38,587 bases of DNA, taken from the NCBI GenBank assembly GCA_028281005.1, contig JANQKS010000089.1:1-38587 (forward strand), read 5' to 3'. Origin of the DNA: Pseudomonadales bacterium. GTDB lineage: Bacteria; Pseudomonadota; Gammaproteobacteria; Pseudomonadales; Azotimanducaceae. The notes beneath the pieces were generated by a model. The model was not told where the DNA came from. It was given only the letters and a program-made list of their open reading frames with translations, and did no database searches. How positions within the stretch are numbered: the stretch's first letter is position 1; every line of letters starts with the position of its first letter. The translations under genes and the position numbers were made by a program. Shown here piece after piece: positions 8,755-17,059 of the stretch.

Positions 8755-11412
8755 TTAGTCACCGAGACTTTTGGTGACAATTTCGTAAAGGTCTTTAGAA
8801 ATGTCCTCGGCGCCGGCCAGCTGCTGCAGTTGCTCGCGCATCAAAGTCTGGCGCTTCTCATCATAACGTTGCCAGCGCGTTAAGGGTGTCGTGAGCCGCG
8901 CCGCCAGCTGTGGATTTAATGCATCAAGACGCGCTACCGCATTAGCAAGGAAGGCATACCCGCTGCCATCGATGGCGTGGAAACGGCGATGGTTGTACAT
9001 GCCAAAGGCACTATACAATGCGCGCGCGCGATTGGGGTTTTTGAATTCAAACAGGTCGTGCTGCTCTAACCCCGCTAAAGCTTGCACATCGTAGATCGGG
9101 CTTTGTGCCTGCACGCTGAACCACATGTCCATCACCAGGGCCTGACGGCGCCATTGGCTGTAGAAATCTTCCAGCACGCGGTTGCGCAGGTTTGTGTCTA
9201 CGTCCGCATGGCGGCACACCACGTTTAGGGCTGCACGCCGGTCAGTGAGGTTGTCCGCGTTCTTGTAATGTTGCTCCACAAATTCCGCCAACACCTGCCC
9301 TGACATACTGCGCGCCGCGTAGGTGAACGCCAAATTCGACAGCGCCCGGTTCGACATACCGGCGGCATCCGGCTGGTAACGACTGTTGCTGCGGAAGGTC
9401 TCATACAAATCGATCCACAGCTGCAGGTGTGTAGTGCTGATGTCATCAAGCAACGCATCCCTGCTGTCCAACAAAGTATCCAGCTGGAAGCTCGGCAGCT
9501 GCTCAAATAAGTAGTTCTCTTCCGGGACTGTGAGCATGGTCGCCGCCAATAGCTTCCGCTCCGCGTCATCTCCCAGCACCAGTGCCTGCCGACCTATTTC
9601 ACCCAGCAAGCGCAAGAGCAAATCGCGGTGATTGTCTTCGTTTTCAGCAAAGTGGCCCGTCCACAAAGTCTGCAGGGCGTCCCATTGCACAAAGCCATCC
9701 ACATCATGCTGGGCGAGGAAGGCAAGCTCAGTTGCGCCGCGAGGATAATCTACCTTGACCGGCGCGGAGAATCCGCGGAGGAAACTCACCACCGGTTTTT
9801 CTTCGAGAAAGCTGACTTTCAAGGTGGTTTCAGCCTCGCGCAATGCCATTAACAGCGTGTGCCCGCCGTCTCGGGTTTCATATTGCGCGGTGGTGTCGAT
9901 CACCAGATCGTATAAGGAGATGCCATCGCCATCTTCGTCCAACAACCCTAACTCAAGCGGGATGTGCATCGGCGCTTTGTCCGACTGTTTCGGGGTGGGC
10001 GGACACTGTTGTTTGATGACCAAGGTTAATTCACCGTCCGCAAACTGCTCAGCCACGGTTAACACCGGTGTACCGGCTTGTTCGTACCAGAGCTTAAACT
10101 GCGTCAAATCTTGCCCACTCACCTCCGCCATCACCGCAGCAAAGTCGTCGGTGGTTGCAGCTGCGCCGTCGTGTCGCTCAAAGTACAAATCTGTGCCGGC
10201 GCGAAATTTCTCTTCACCCAGCAGAGTGTGATACATGCGCACCACTTCGGCGCCTTTCTCGTAAATGGTGGTGGTATAAAAATTTGAAATTTCGATGTAG
10301 GACTGGGGGCGTACGGGGTGGGCTAACGGCCCGGCATCTTCGGCAAACTGTACCGAGCGCAGAAACGTCACGTCCTCAATCCGTTTAACCGCGCGGGAGT
10401 TCATGTCGGAAGAGAACTCGGCATCGCGAAATACCGTAAACCCCTCCTTTAAACTTAACTGAAACCAGTCCCGACAGGTCACGCGGTTGCCGGACCAATT
10501 GTGGAAGTACTCGTGCGCCACTACCGCTTCCACACGTTGATACGCCGCATCCGTAGCGGTATCCGGGGAAGCCAACACACATGACGTGTTGAAGATATTA
10601 AGACCTTTGTTTTCCATGGCCCCCATGTTGAAATCTTCCACCGCCACAATCATGTAAATGTCCAAATCGTACTCGCGGCCAAAACGTTGTTCGTCCCACG
10701 CCATAGAGCGTTTGAGAACATCCATGGCATAACGGCACTGTTCGATGTTGTGCGGTTCCGAATAAATTCTAAGTACCACCTCACGCTCGCGCATGGTGAC
10801 AAAAGTATCTTCAATCACCTCCAAGTCCCCCGCAACCAATGCAAACAGGTAGCTGGGTTTAGGGAACGGATCGTGCCAGGTGACACTGCGGCGGAAGCCG
10901 CCCACATCGGCTTCTTCTACCTTGTTACCATTGGACAGCAACACCGGATGGCGCGCGGCGTCGGCGACAATGGTGGTGGTAAATTGCGCCAGCACGTCGG
11001 GGCGGTCCTGGTAGTAGGTGATTTTGCGAAAACCCTCGGCCTCACATTGGGTGCAATACATGCTGCTAGAGCGGTATAACCCTTCCAGCGCCGTGTTCTT
11101 TTCGGGATAGATCCGCGTCTCGATGGTGATTTCGTGGTTTTCGGCAAGACCGTGAATGGTGAGCGATTCGTCCTCGAGGGTGTATTCGTTGCCGGACAGT
11201 TCCCGGCCGTCAACCCGCACGCTTAACAGTTCCAAGTCTTGGCCGTCCAAGTGCAGGCTTTGAGCATCCGCCTGTGCACGAACCACCTGCATGGTATTGG
11301 TGACCTTGGTTTCCCCATCAAAGATATCAAATACCAGATGGGTTGCCGTCGTGGTGTAACCAGGTGCTTGGTAGTCGCTGAGGCGGACTTCCCGCGGTTG
11401 ACCCTCTTTCAT
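8755..11412 (-). CDS. pepN: Aminopeptidase N (M1 family)
   Basis: An 885-residue zinc metallopeptidase, close to the roughly 870 of E. coli PepN, which removes N-terminal amino acids from peptides in the cytoplasm. The exopeptidase signature GAMEN is at about residues 264-268. The zinc motif HEYFH is at 300-304, with the third ligand Glu near 323 (LKEGFTVF). The long helical C-terminal domain is intact. The start is ATG at 11412-11410. The leader upstream carries three tandem 12-base repeats (11429-11464). The gene lies convergent to batD and co-directional with, and downstream of, the DUF2797 gene, 87 bases apart. Confidence 0.97.
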   Translation of the reverse strand: MKEGQPREVRLSDYQAPGYTTTATHLVFDIFDGETKVTNTMQVVRAQADAQSLHLDGQDLELLSVRVDGRELSGNEYTLEDESLTIHGLAENHEITIETRIYPEKNTALEGLYRSSSMYCTQCEAEGFRKITYYQDRPDVLAQFTTTIVADAARHPVLLSNGNKVEEADVGGFRRSVTWHDPFPKPSYLFALVAGDLEVIEDTFVTMREREVVLRIYSEPHNIEQCRYAMDVLKRSMAWDEQRFGREYDLDIYMIVAVEDFNMGAMENKGLNIFNTSCVLASPDTATDAAYQRVEAVVAHEYFHNWSGNRVTCRDWFQLSLKEGFTVFRDAEFSSDMNSRAVKRIEDVTFLRSVQFAEDAGPLAHPVRPQSYIEISNFYTTTIYEKGAEVVRMYHTLLGEEKFRAGTDLYFERHDGAAATTDDFAAVMAEVSGQDLTQFKLWYEQAGTPVLTVAEQFADGELTLVIKQQCPPTPKQSDKAPMHIPLELGLLDEDGDGISLYDLVIDTTAQYETRDGGHTLLMALREAETTLKVSFLEEKPVVSFLRGFSAPVKVDYPRGATELAFLAQHDVDGFVQWDALQTLWTGHFAENEDNHRDLLLRLLGEIGRQALVLGDDAERKLLAATMLTVPEENYLFEQLPSFQLDTLLDSRDALLDDISTTHLQLWIDLYETFRSNSRYQPDAAGMSNRALSNLAFTYAARSMSGQVLAEFVEQHYKNADNLTDRRAALNVVCRHADVDTNLRNRVLEDFYSQWRRQALVMDMWFSVQAQSPIYDVQALAGLEQHDLFEFKNPNRARALYSAFGMYNHRRFHAIDGSGYAFLANAVARLDALNPQLAARLTTPLTRWQRYDEKRQTLMREQLQQLAGAEDISKDLYEIVTKSLGD

Positions 11413-11428
11413 ACGGTGGCGCTCTCTC

Positions 11429-11464
11429 TTTCTACTTTCGTTTCTACTTTTGTTTCTACTTGCG
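11429..11464. repeat. Three tandem 12-bp repeats in the pepN leader
   Basis: Three head-to-tail copies of TTTCTACTTTCG-like units: 11429-11440 TTTCTACTTTCG, 11441-11452 TTTCTACTTTTG, 11453-11464 TTTCTACTTGCG. They sit 17-52 bases upstream of the pepN start, inside the presumed leader or promoter. On the transcribed strand they read as purine-rich AAGTAGAAA units. This could be slippage-prone DNA or repeated binding sites; nothing decides between them. Confidence 0.8.
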
Positions 11465-11499
11465 TGTGCTGTCGTTTGTTCTGGTATTGGCGTGTCGTT

Positions 11500-12288
11500 C
11501 TAATCAAACAGTGACAACTGATCCGAATGACCGGCGCTCAGTTCTGCCAGCTGCTGTGAATCCAACGCAGGCGCAAATTCTATGCTGAGCTGCATGCCTC
11601 GGTAAGCCCCCAAATTGAGCGCACCGCGGCTGAACAACAAATACTGCCCAATGATACCGACCAAGTTGTCAGTATAGGTGGGTTGTTCCAGCGTTAGTGG
11701 TACCTGTTGAGGCGGACTGTACCCGAGCAGCGGATATTCGATGTTGACCAAACCGCTGATGTATTCGCCCACGCTATGCCCCCATTGCATCGCCGGCGCG
11801 GTCTTATCCTGGTACAACTGCTGTGCCAAAGCGACTAAATCAGCCTCCACCCCGCGGCCACTGACCAAACGCCGCCAATCGGTACGATCGTTCATGGTGC
11901 GTTTGAAATGCGCTTCCACCAGACCCGCCGCGTGCCGTGTCGCGACTTGGCCAATGACCAACGCTTGTGTTGCACCTTGATCAAGCCAGCGGCGTAACAC
12001 CCGGTCTGCCCGAGTGATGCCAATTTTGGGACCGCTGGTGTTAGACAAATACACCACATGCGGCTGCATGCAGAACGCCTCTCCCCACTCCGGCTCGCGG
12101 CAGGTACCCGCAGCAAAATGACAACGCTCCGGACTCATGACACACAGGTCGCAGCGCGCCAGGGCAGAAAAACAGTCATAACAATGACCGCCGCCGAACA
12201 GTTTGCGCGCCGTTTTACCGCAGTGGATACAGTGATAGGGTGCGTGCAATTCCAACGTCACAGCCTGCCCCAGACGATCGTTTAACAC
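11500..12288 (-). CDS. DUF2797 family Cys-rich protein (true N-terminus probably further upstream)
   Basis: A DUF2797 protein with paired cysteines that look like zinc ligands (HCIHCGK, CYDCF, CDLC), followed by the strongly conserved GTCREPEWGE and VVYLSNTSGPKIGITR segments. The latter resembles a GIY-YIG-like core in this poorly characterised family. From the GTG at 12288-12286 it is 262 residues. The frame stays open upstream to the stop at 12443-12441, and the translation there (GIGQLQPQFD...RYELQVGD) resembles the N-terminal 40-50 residues I remember for family members. No ATG/GTG/TTG exists in that extension; the only plausible codons are ATC (12387-12385), ATT or CTG. So the start is unresolved. 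Confidence 0.85.
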   Translation of the reverse strand: MLNDRLGQAVTLELHAPYHCIHCGKTARKLFGGGHCYDCFSALARCDLCVMSPERCHFAAGTCREPEWGEAFCMQPHVVYLSNTSGPKIGITRADRVLRRWLDQGATQALVIGQVATRHAAGLVEAHFKRTMNDRTDWRRLVSGRGVEADLVALAQQLYQDKTAPAMQWGHSVGEYISGLVNIEYPLLGYSPPQQVPLTLEQPTYTDNLVGIIGQYLLFSRGALNLGAYRGMQLSIEFAPALDSQQLAELSAGHSDQLSLFD

Positions 12289-12443
12289 CTCTACCGTGTC
12301 GCCGACCTGGAGTTCATAACGCGGCTGTAGCGGCGACTGTTGAGGGTCGAACTGCGGCTGCAGCTGGCCAATACCGTTGTGTAAGATGGTGTAAACTCTA
12401 GCGTCTAAGACATTAACTAGACGGTAATCAGACGGGTTATCTC

Positions 12444-13445
12444 ATGCAAGCGGTCGACAAAGAAGTTATCAGTCAGCTACTGAAATGGTTACAAGCCGGC
12501 GAGACATGTTGGCTAGCCACCGTCGTGGGCACGTGGGGCTCATCGCCGCGCCCGATCGGGTCTTTGTTGGCCTGTAACCAGGCAGGTCAGATTGTTGGCT
12601 CCCTGTCGGGCGGTTGTGTAGAGGACGATCTGCTGGAGAAACTCACCACCGGTCAGCTCGCCGCAGAGCATGCGCAGTTTTTCCAATACGGCATCACCGC
12701 GGAAGAAACCGAAAAGTTTGGTCTACCCTGCGGCGGCAGCCTCTACATCGTGGTGGAACCACAAACACCCAGCGCTGAGACCGTGGCGCAGTTTAGCCGC
12801 CTTGATCAAGCGCTGACGGAGCGTCACTGCATCACGCGAACAGTCAATCTCGACACGCAAACCACCACCATTGAGGACGTGGATCAACATGCACCGCTGC
12901 GTTGGGATGAATCCCAGCAAGTGCTGCAACATACCTACGGCCCGCGTTTTCAATTGTTCATCATCGGCGCCGGCATGGTCGGGAAATACCTCGCGGAAAT
13001 GGCGCTAATGTTGGACTATGAGGTCACCGTGTGTGACCCCAGAGAAGGTTTATTAGCGGATTTCGGCGTAGAAGGCGTACAGCGTATTGTCGACATGCCG
13101 GATGATGCGGTGCGGGCACTCGCTCGCGATCAAGCCACCGCCATCGTGGCGCTAACCCACGACCCGCGCATCGACGACATGGGCTTAATGGAGGCACTGA
13201 CCACCGACGCCTTTTACATCGGCGCCATGGGGTCAAGCCGGACCTCGGCGAGCCGCCGCGAACGTCTCCTGGCGTTAGAGGTGAGCGAAGCCGACCTCGC
13301 TAAACTACATGCTCCCATCGGGCTTGCCATCGGCAGCAAAACACCGCCTGAAATAGCCATTGCCATCATTGCCGAGATCACCGCTGTGCGTAAACAACGC
13401 CTGCCTGAAGCAGTAGCTGAAGTCACCGCGGTCAGTGCCGGATAA
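12444..13445 (+). CDS. XdhC/CoxI-family molybdoenzyme maturation factor
   Basis: A 333-residue XdhC-family protein. The N-terminal XdhC_CoxI domain shows TWGSSPRPIGS (residues 30-40) and SLSGGCVEDDLL (53-64). The C-terminal domain has a Rossmann loop IIGAGMVGKYLAE at about 173-185, then EVTVCDPRE and GAMGSSRTSASRRERL. XdhC binds molybdenum cofactor and promotes its sulfuration and insertion into xanthine-dehydrogenase-type enzymes. Its stop overlaps the next gene, a MocA-like cytidylyltransferase, by 11 bases, a common pairing. No xanthine dehydrogenase or CO-dehydrogenase structural gene is in the window, so the client enzyme lies elsewhere. Confidence 0.92.
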   Translation: MQAVDKEVISQLLKWLQAGETCWLATVVGTWGSSPRPIGSLLACNQAGQIVGSLSGGCVEDDLLEKLTTGQLAAEHAQFFQYGITAEETEKFGLPCGGSLYIVVEPQTPSAETVAQFSRLDQALTERHCITRTVNLDTQTTTIEDVDQHAPLRWDESQQVLQHTYGPRFQLFIIGAGMVGKYLAEMALMLDYEVTVCDPREGLLADFGVEGVQRIVDMPDDAVRALARDQATAIVALTHDPRIDDMGLMEALTTDAFYIGAMGSSRTSASRRERLLALEVSEADLAKLHAPIGLAIGSKTPPEIAIAIIAEITAVRKQRLPEAVAEVTAVSAG

Positions 13446-14055
13446 CGCCACTGCTACCGGCGCGGTACTGCTCGGCGCCGGATTTTCCCGCCGCTTCGGC
13501 GCCGACAAACGTCTACAACCGCTATCTGGTGGACGCGGGGTCACTGTTGCGGAACAAACCTGCGCCACCTACAGCAGCGTCTTTCCCCATCTGCGGGTGG
13601 TGATTCGACCCGAAGATCACATCTTACGGAGCAAGCTCCAACAGTTTGCCCCCGACATGTTCATTGTGACTTGTGCCGATGCCCACTTGGGTATGGGACA
13701 CTCGTTAGCCGCCGGAATGCAGGGTATAAGCTGGCAGTGGGCGTTTGTGGGCCTGTTAGACATGCCCTTTATCCGCGCCGCTACCTTGCAGGCATTAATC
13801 GATTGCGCAGCACACCAGCAGCACCCTGCCATCTTGAGGCCGCGGCACACTCAAACGGGTAAAGACGGTATTCCGTTTGGCCACCCAATCGGCTGGCACA
13901 ACATCTACTTTGCCGAACTCCGAGCGTGCCACGGTGATGCTGGCGCCCGCGAGGTTTTGCAGCGCCACACCGAGGAAGTCATAGAGGTAGCCGTCGAAGA
14001 TGCGGGTGTGCTGCAGGACATCGACACCCCGGCCGACCTACACAGGCAGGTCTAA
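13435..14055 (+). CDS. MocA-like molybdenum cofactor nucleotidyltransferase
   Basis: A 206-residue GT-A-fold nucleotidyltransferase. The signature GAGFSRRFGADKR lies at residues 14-26, and a metal-site region VGLLDMPFI follows. The best match is MocA-type CTP:molybdopterin cytidylyltransferase, which makes the dinucleotide cofactor used by xanthine-dehydrogenase-family enzymes; MobA-type GTP use cannot be excluded by eye. The start is GTG at 13435, inside the end of the XdhC gene, implying coupled translation. Downstream it converges on nadK with 14 bases between stops and no visible hairpin. Confidence 0.88.
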   Translation: MPDNATATGAVLLGAGFSRRFGADKRLQPLSGGRGVTVAEQTCATYSSVFPHLRVVIRPEDHILRSKLQQFAPDMFIVTCADAHLGMGHSLAAGMQGISWQWAFVGLLDMPFIRAATLQALIDCAAHQQHPAILRPRHTQTGKDGIPFGHPIGWHNIYFAELRACHGDAGAREVLQRHTEEVIEVAVEDAGVLQDIDTPADLHRQV

Positions 14056-14069
14056 TTCGCACCTGGATT

Positions 14070-14993
14070 TTATTCCTCTGTTGCTTGCCCACCCAGGCGC
14101 GACGCCCAATCCAACTTAGACCGACAGCTTTCGTAAAAACTGTGTCCGATCGGATACAACAGGCGCAGCGGCGCGTGATACTTACGAATGGTGACCACAT
14201 CACCCAAAGCCAACTCCACGTTGATTTGAGAATCAAAACTGGCCTGAGGCGTGCTGTCCGTTAAGCGCGTGACCTTAATGCTGAGGGTGCTATCGCCGGG
14301 GACCACCAAAGGCCTTGAAGTCAGGGTATGAGGAAACATAGGCACCACGGCCACCGCATCTAACGCCGGGTGCATAATCGGTCCACCGGCAGACAGCGCA
14401 TAGGCGGTTGAACCCGTTGGGCTGGCCACAATGACCCCATCGCTGCGTTGGTCGTAGACAAACTGGCCATTGACCGACAGCTCAAATTCCATCATACGCG
14501 CCATATTGCCGGCGTGGATCACCACGTCATTTAACGCCGTACACTGCTCGATACAATGCCCGTCACGCATGACCTGGCCGCTCAGCAAGAAGTGGTCTTC
14601 GATTTTGTATTCGCCGCTGAGGATACCCTGTAACTGCTGCGCCAATTGGTCCGGCGCCACCGCCGCCAGGAATCCCAAACCGCCGCGGTTAACACCCACC
14701 ACCGGCACCCCATGCGGGGCAATGTCTCTAGCCACGCCTAACATACTGCCGTCACCGCCAACCACAACGATCAGTTGGCTGTCGCCAAGCTGTTCCCGCG
14801 GCAATACGCGGCGCTCCAAGCCTGGGGACGACGCATCGCCCACAAAAGCCGCGGTCATGTCTTCAAGCACCACGGCGACTCCAAACTTGGCCAACACACG
14901 TTCTACCGCAAGCACGGTGTCAACGATCGCCGGAGTTTGTCGCCGCGCGACCACTGCTATTGTTTGAAAGATGGTCTGAAAGACGGTTTGCAT
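14070..14993 (-). CDS. nadK: NAD kinase
   Basis: A 307-residue ATP-NAD kinase, slightly longer than the roughly 290 of E. coli NadK, that makes NADP from NAD in the cytoplasm. The catalytic GGDG motif is at residues 79-82 (VVVGGDGSML). VNRGGLGFLA and the substrate loop SPTGSTAYALSAGGP are intact. The N-terminus repeats QTVFQTIFQTI, reflecting a short DNA duplication, so the exact start is a little uncertain; ATG at 14993 gives the family length. It is divergent from cysE, and the space between them contains the palindrome array. Confidence 0.96.
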   Translation of the reverse strand: MQTVFQTIFQTIAVVARRQTPAIVDTVLAVERVLAKFGVAVVLEDMTAAFVGDASSPGLERRVLPREQLGDSQLIVVVGGDGSMLGVARDIAPHGVPVVGVNRGGLGFLAAVAPDQLAQQLQGILSGEYKIEDHFLLSGQVMRDGHCIEQCTALNDVVIHAGNMARMMEFELSVNGQFVYDQRSDGVIVASPTGSTAYALSAGGPIMHPALDAVAVVPMFPHTLTSRPLVVPGDSTLSIKVTRLTDSTPQASFDSQINVELALGDVVTIRKYHAPLRLLYPIGHSFYESCRSKLDWASRLGGQATEE

Positions 14994-15024
14994 ACCTGCA
15001 CCCTACCCTAGCCGGTTTCTGTCC

Positions 15025-15155
15025 AGAAATTGTCATCCATGACAAATTCTTCCCACGGGTTGCTACGCAACCCTCTCAAAAACCTACGGTTTTTGGCTCG
15101 CGCTATCCATGCGCTCGAAGTCGATGTCCAAAATACAATATTTTGGACATCGACT
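15025..15155. repeat. Array of five consecutive palindromes upstream of cysE
   Basis: Between the nadK and cysE starts lie back-to-back inverted repeats. (1) 15025-15050: AGAA-x-TTGTCAT, CC, ATGACAA-x-TTCT. (2) 15057-15073: GGGTTGC, TAC, GCAACCC. (3) 15078-15094: AAAAACC, TAC, GGTTTTT. (4) 15100-15114: GCGC, seven bases, GCGC. (5) 15119-15155: a perfect 17-base arm (AGTCGATGTCCAAAATA), spacer CAA, and its complement. None is followed by a T-run, so these are not classic intrinsic terminators. The most likely reading is an interspersed palindromic intergenic element; a structured cysE leader is the alternative. The palindromes are directly visible; the interpretation is inference. Confidence 0.85.
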
Positions 15156-15286
15156 AGCCGGGCAGTTTGGCTCAAATGTGTGCGTTATTGTCGGTTGCAA
15201 TATCACAACGGACAGCTACCCTTCGCGACATGGATAGTTCACGCTTTGATCAAGTCATCGCAGCTGCCGATAGACCTCAGCTAAGA

Positions 15287-16069
15287 ATGGTTCATGGTCC
15301 AGGGGATTTGTGGCCCCTAATGCGGGAAGAGGCCAGCCAAAAAGCCGCCGAGGAACCTATTCTCGGTAGCTATTTTCACGCCACCATTCTTAACCATGCG
15401 ACCTTTGGAGATGCGCTGAGTTTTCGACTGGCCAGCAAACTCGACAACCCCATGCTGCCAACCATGCTAATCCGCGATGTCATCGGAGAAGCCATGGAGC
15501 ATGACGACAGCTTGCTGTCCGCAGCGGAAATAGATGTGCTGGCCACCTTCACCCGCGACCCGGCTTGTGATGATCTCACCACCCCATTTCTGTTCTACAA
15601 AGGCTTTCACGCCCTGCAAGCTCACCGTATCGCCCACTGGTTGTGGTCACAGGGCCGTAAGACTTTGGCGCAGTTTTTTCAGAACCAGATTTCCGTCACC
15701 TTGGGGGTCGACATTCATCCAGCCGCACGTGTGGGTTCCGGCATCATGTTTGACCATGCCACCGGCATTGTTATAGGCGAAACCGCTGTGGTGGAAGACG
15801 ACGTCTCCATCTTGCATTCGGTGACCCTAGGTGGCACCGGTAAAACCAGCGGCGACCGCCACCCGAAGATCCGGCGCGGGGTTTTGCTCTCGGCGGGCTG
15901 TAAGGTCATTGGTAACATCGAAGTCGGCAGCAACGCTAAAGTTGGCGCTGGCAGCGTGGTGCTGGAAGACGTCCCCCCCAACGTTACGGTTGCTGGCGTA
16001 CCTGCCAAAGTGGTTGGTGAGTTACATGACCAAGTCCCGGCGCATGAGATGGACCAAAGCATCGACTGA
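15287..16069 (+). CDS. cysE: Serine O-acetyltransferase
   Basis: A 260-residue serine acetyltransferase, which forms O-acetylserine from serine and acetyl-CoA, the first dedicated step of cysteine synthesis. The N-terminal helical domain includes GDALSFRLASKLDNP and FLFYKGFHALQAHRIAHWLW. The left-handed beta-helix follows with hexapeptide repeats, DIHPAARVGSGIMFDHATGIVIGE and the catalytic His in SVTLGGTGK. I chose ATG at 15287, which starts almost exactly where E. coli CysE does. In-frame starts at 15167 and 15230 would run into or near the palindromes. It overlaps the following small gene by one base (TGATG). Confidence 0.95.
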   Translation: MVHGPGDLWPLMREEASQKAAEEPILGSYFHATILNHATFGDALSFRLASKLDNPMLPTMLIRDVIGEAMEHDDSLLSAAEIDVLATFTRDPACDDLTTPFLFYKGFHALQAHRIAHWLWSQGRKTLAQFFQNQISVTLGVDIHPAARVGSGIMFDHATGIVIGETAVVEDDVSILHSVTLGGTGKTSGDRHPKIRRGVLLSAGCKVIGNIEVGSNAKVGAGSVVLEDVPPNVTVAGVPAKVVGELHDQVPAHEMDQSID

Positions 16070-16290
16070 TGACTGAAACAAGTGAAACCGCAGCCCCGAA
16101 GTGTCCGAGCTGCTCAATTGTTGGGGTGGAGTACATTGTTAGCACGCCGAGCCGGGAGCGCTCCAAAGCCAAGCAGCCGTGGTTTTACATCATTCACTGC
16201 AGTGCATGCGGCCATGTGTACAACACCTTGTCGAAGCACACCTTCACCCAGGCGGTAACGCCTAACTTTGTGCTGCCGAAACCCAGCTAA
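16069..16290 (+). CDS. Small zinc-ribbon-like protein
   Basis: A 73-residue protein I cannot assign to a named family. It has two Cys pairs spaced for a zinc ribbon: CPSC at residues 12-15 and CSACGHVY at about 44-51. Between them lies a short basic, aromatic linker (SKAKQPWFYIIHC). There is no membrane segment. Its ATG overlaps the cysE stop by one base, so the two are probably co-translated. A role near cysteine synthesis or metal handling would be guesswork. Clear overlap and the Cys pattern make it a real gene. Confidence 0.72.
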   Translation: MTETSETAAPKCPSCSIVGVEYIVSTPSRERSKAKQPWFYIIHCSACGHVYNTLSKHTFTQAVTPNFVLPKPS

Positions 16291-16316
16291 CAAACGCCCG
16301 CACTGGCGATCAACTC

Positions 16317-16955
16317 TCAGCTCTCCAGTTTCGCCTTCACCCGTTGGATAATCTGGGTCATGGTGTCCGCACTTTGCGCGCCGGGTAGCAGAAAACTCTC
16401 CGCTAAATAATACCCCGGCACCCCGCTGACCCCTACGTCAGGGGCGCGTGCGAGTTGGGCCTGCACTTCGTCGAGACCCGCCTCGCTTGTCAAATAAGCT
16501 TGCGCTGTCTGCGCTTCAATACCCGTGTCTGCCGCGATAGCGACCAAGGTGTCCGGATCTCCAACGTCACGCCCATCACAAAAGTAGGCTTGAAACAGCG
16601 CCTCCGCCAGCTCATGTTGGCAGCCGTGTGCAAAACCCAACTCCAGCAAACGATGAGCCAGCAGTGTATTGGGGGTACGTTCGATCAAATCGTAGCGCAG
16701 CTCTATCCCCTCCGCGGCCGCCTCTTCGGCAATACGCGCCGGCATCCCGGCGCGGTCCGCGTTGGGGCCATAGCGCCGCTCAAGATATTCACGGCGATCT
16801 ACCCCTTCGAGAGGAATCTGCGGATACAACTGATACGGGCGCCAACGTAAGAAAACCCCTTCTCCAAGTTCTGTAGACAACACCTGATCGAGACGACGTT
16901 TACCGATGAAACACCAAGGGCAGATGACGTCGGAAAAAATTTCTATGGAGAGCAT
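16317..16955 (-). CDS. DsbA-family oxidoreductase, FrnE-like
   Basis: A 212-residue thioredoxin-fold protein with the active-site motif CPWC (residues 12-15 from the chosen start) right after the first strand, then FIGKRRLD. The cis-Pro loop is SGVPGYYL near the C-terminus, and the inserted helical domain between is typical of DsbA-like FrnE/2-hydroxychromene-2-carboxylate isomerase proteins. There is no signal peptide, so it is cytoplasmic. I prefer ATG at 16955, which begins MLSIEIFSDVICPWC; a GTG three codons upstream at 16964 is also possible. FrnE-type proteins act as disulfide oxidoreductases; the substrate is unknown. Confidence 0.92.
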   Translation of the reverse strand: MLSIEIFSDVICPWCFIGKRRLDQVLSTELGEGVFLRWRPYQLYPQIPLEGVDRREYLERRYGPNADRAGMPARIAEEAAAEGIELRYDLIERTPNTLLAHRLLELGFAHGCQHELAEALFQAYFCDGRDVGDPDTLVAIAADTGIEAQTAQAYLTSEAGLDEVQAQLARAPDVGVSGVPGYYLAESFLLPGAQSADTMTQIIQRVKAKLES

Positions 16956-17059
16956 GACGGGCACCGCAATACCACAAATAGAGGCGGTACTCTAACGTGC
17001 GCACAACTAGGAAAACAGCCCGGCCTTAAGGTGGCGCCAAGTAGCACCAAGTGATCTTA

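Noticed and set aside
14470-14967. 165-codon plus-strand frame inside nadK
   Set aside because: Fully antisense to a clear NAD kinase; Ser/Thr/Arg-rich composition is typical of a shadow frame.
15167-15286. Upstream in-frame extension of cysE
   Set aside because: The added residues do not resemble CysE, and the start would sit against the palindrome array; ATG 15287 matches the family start.
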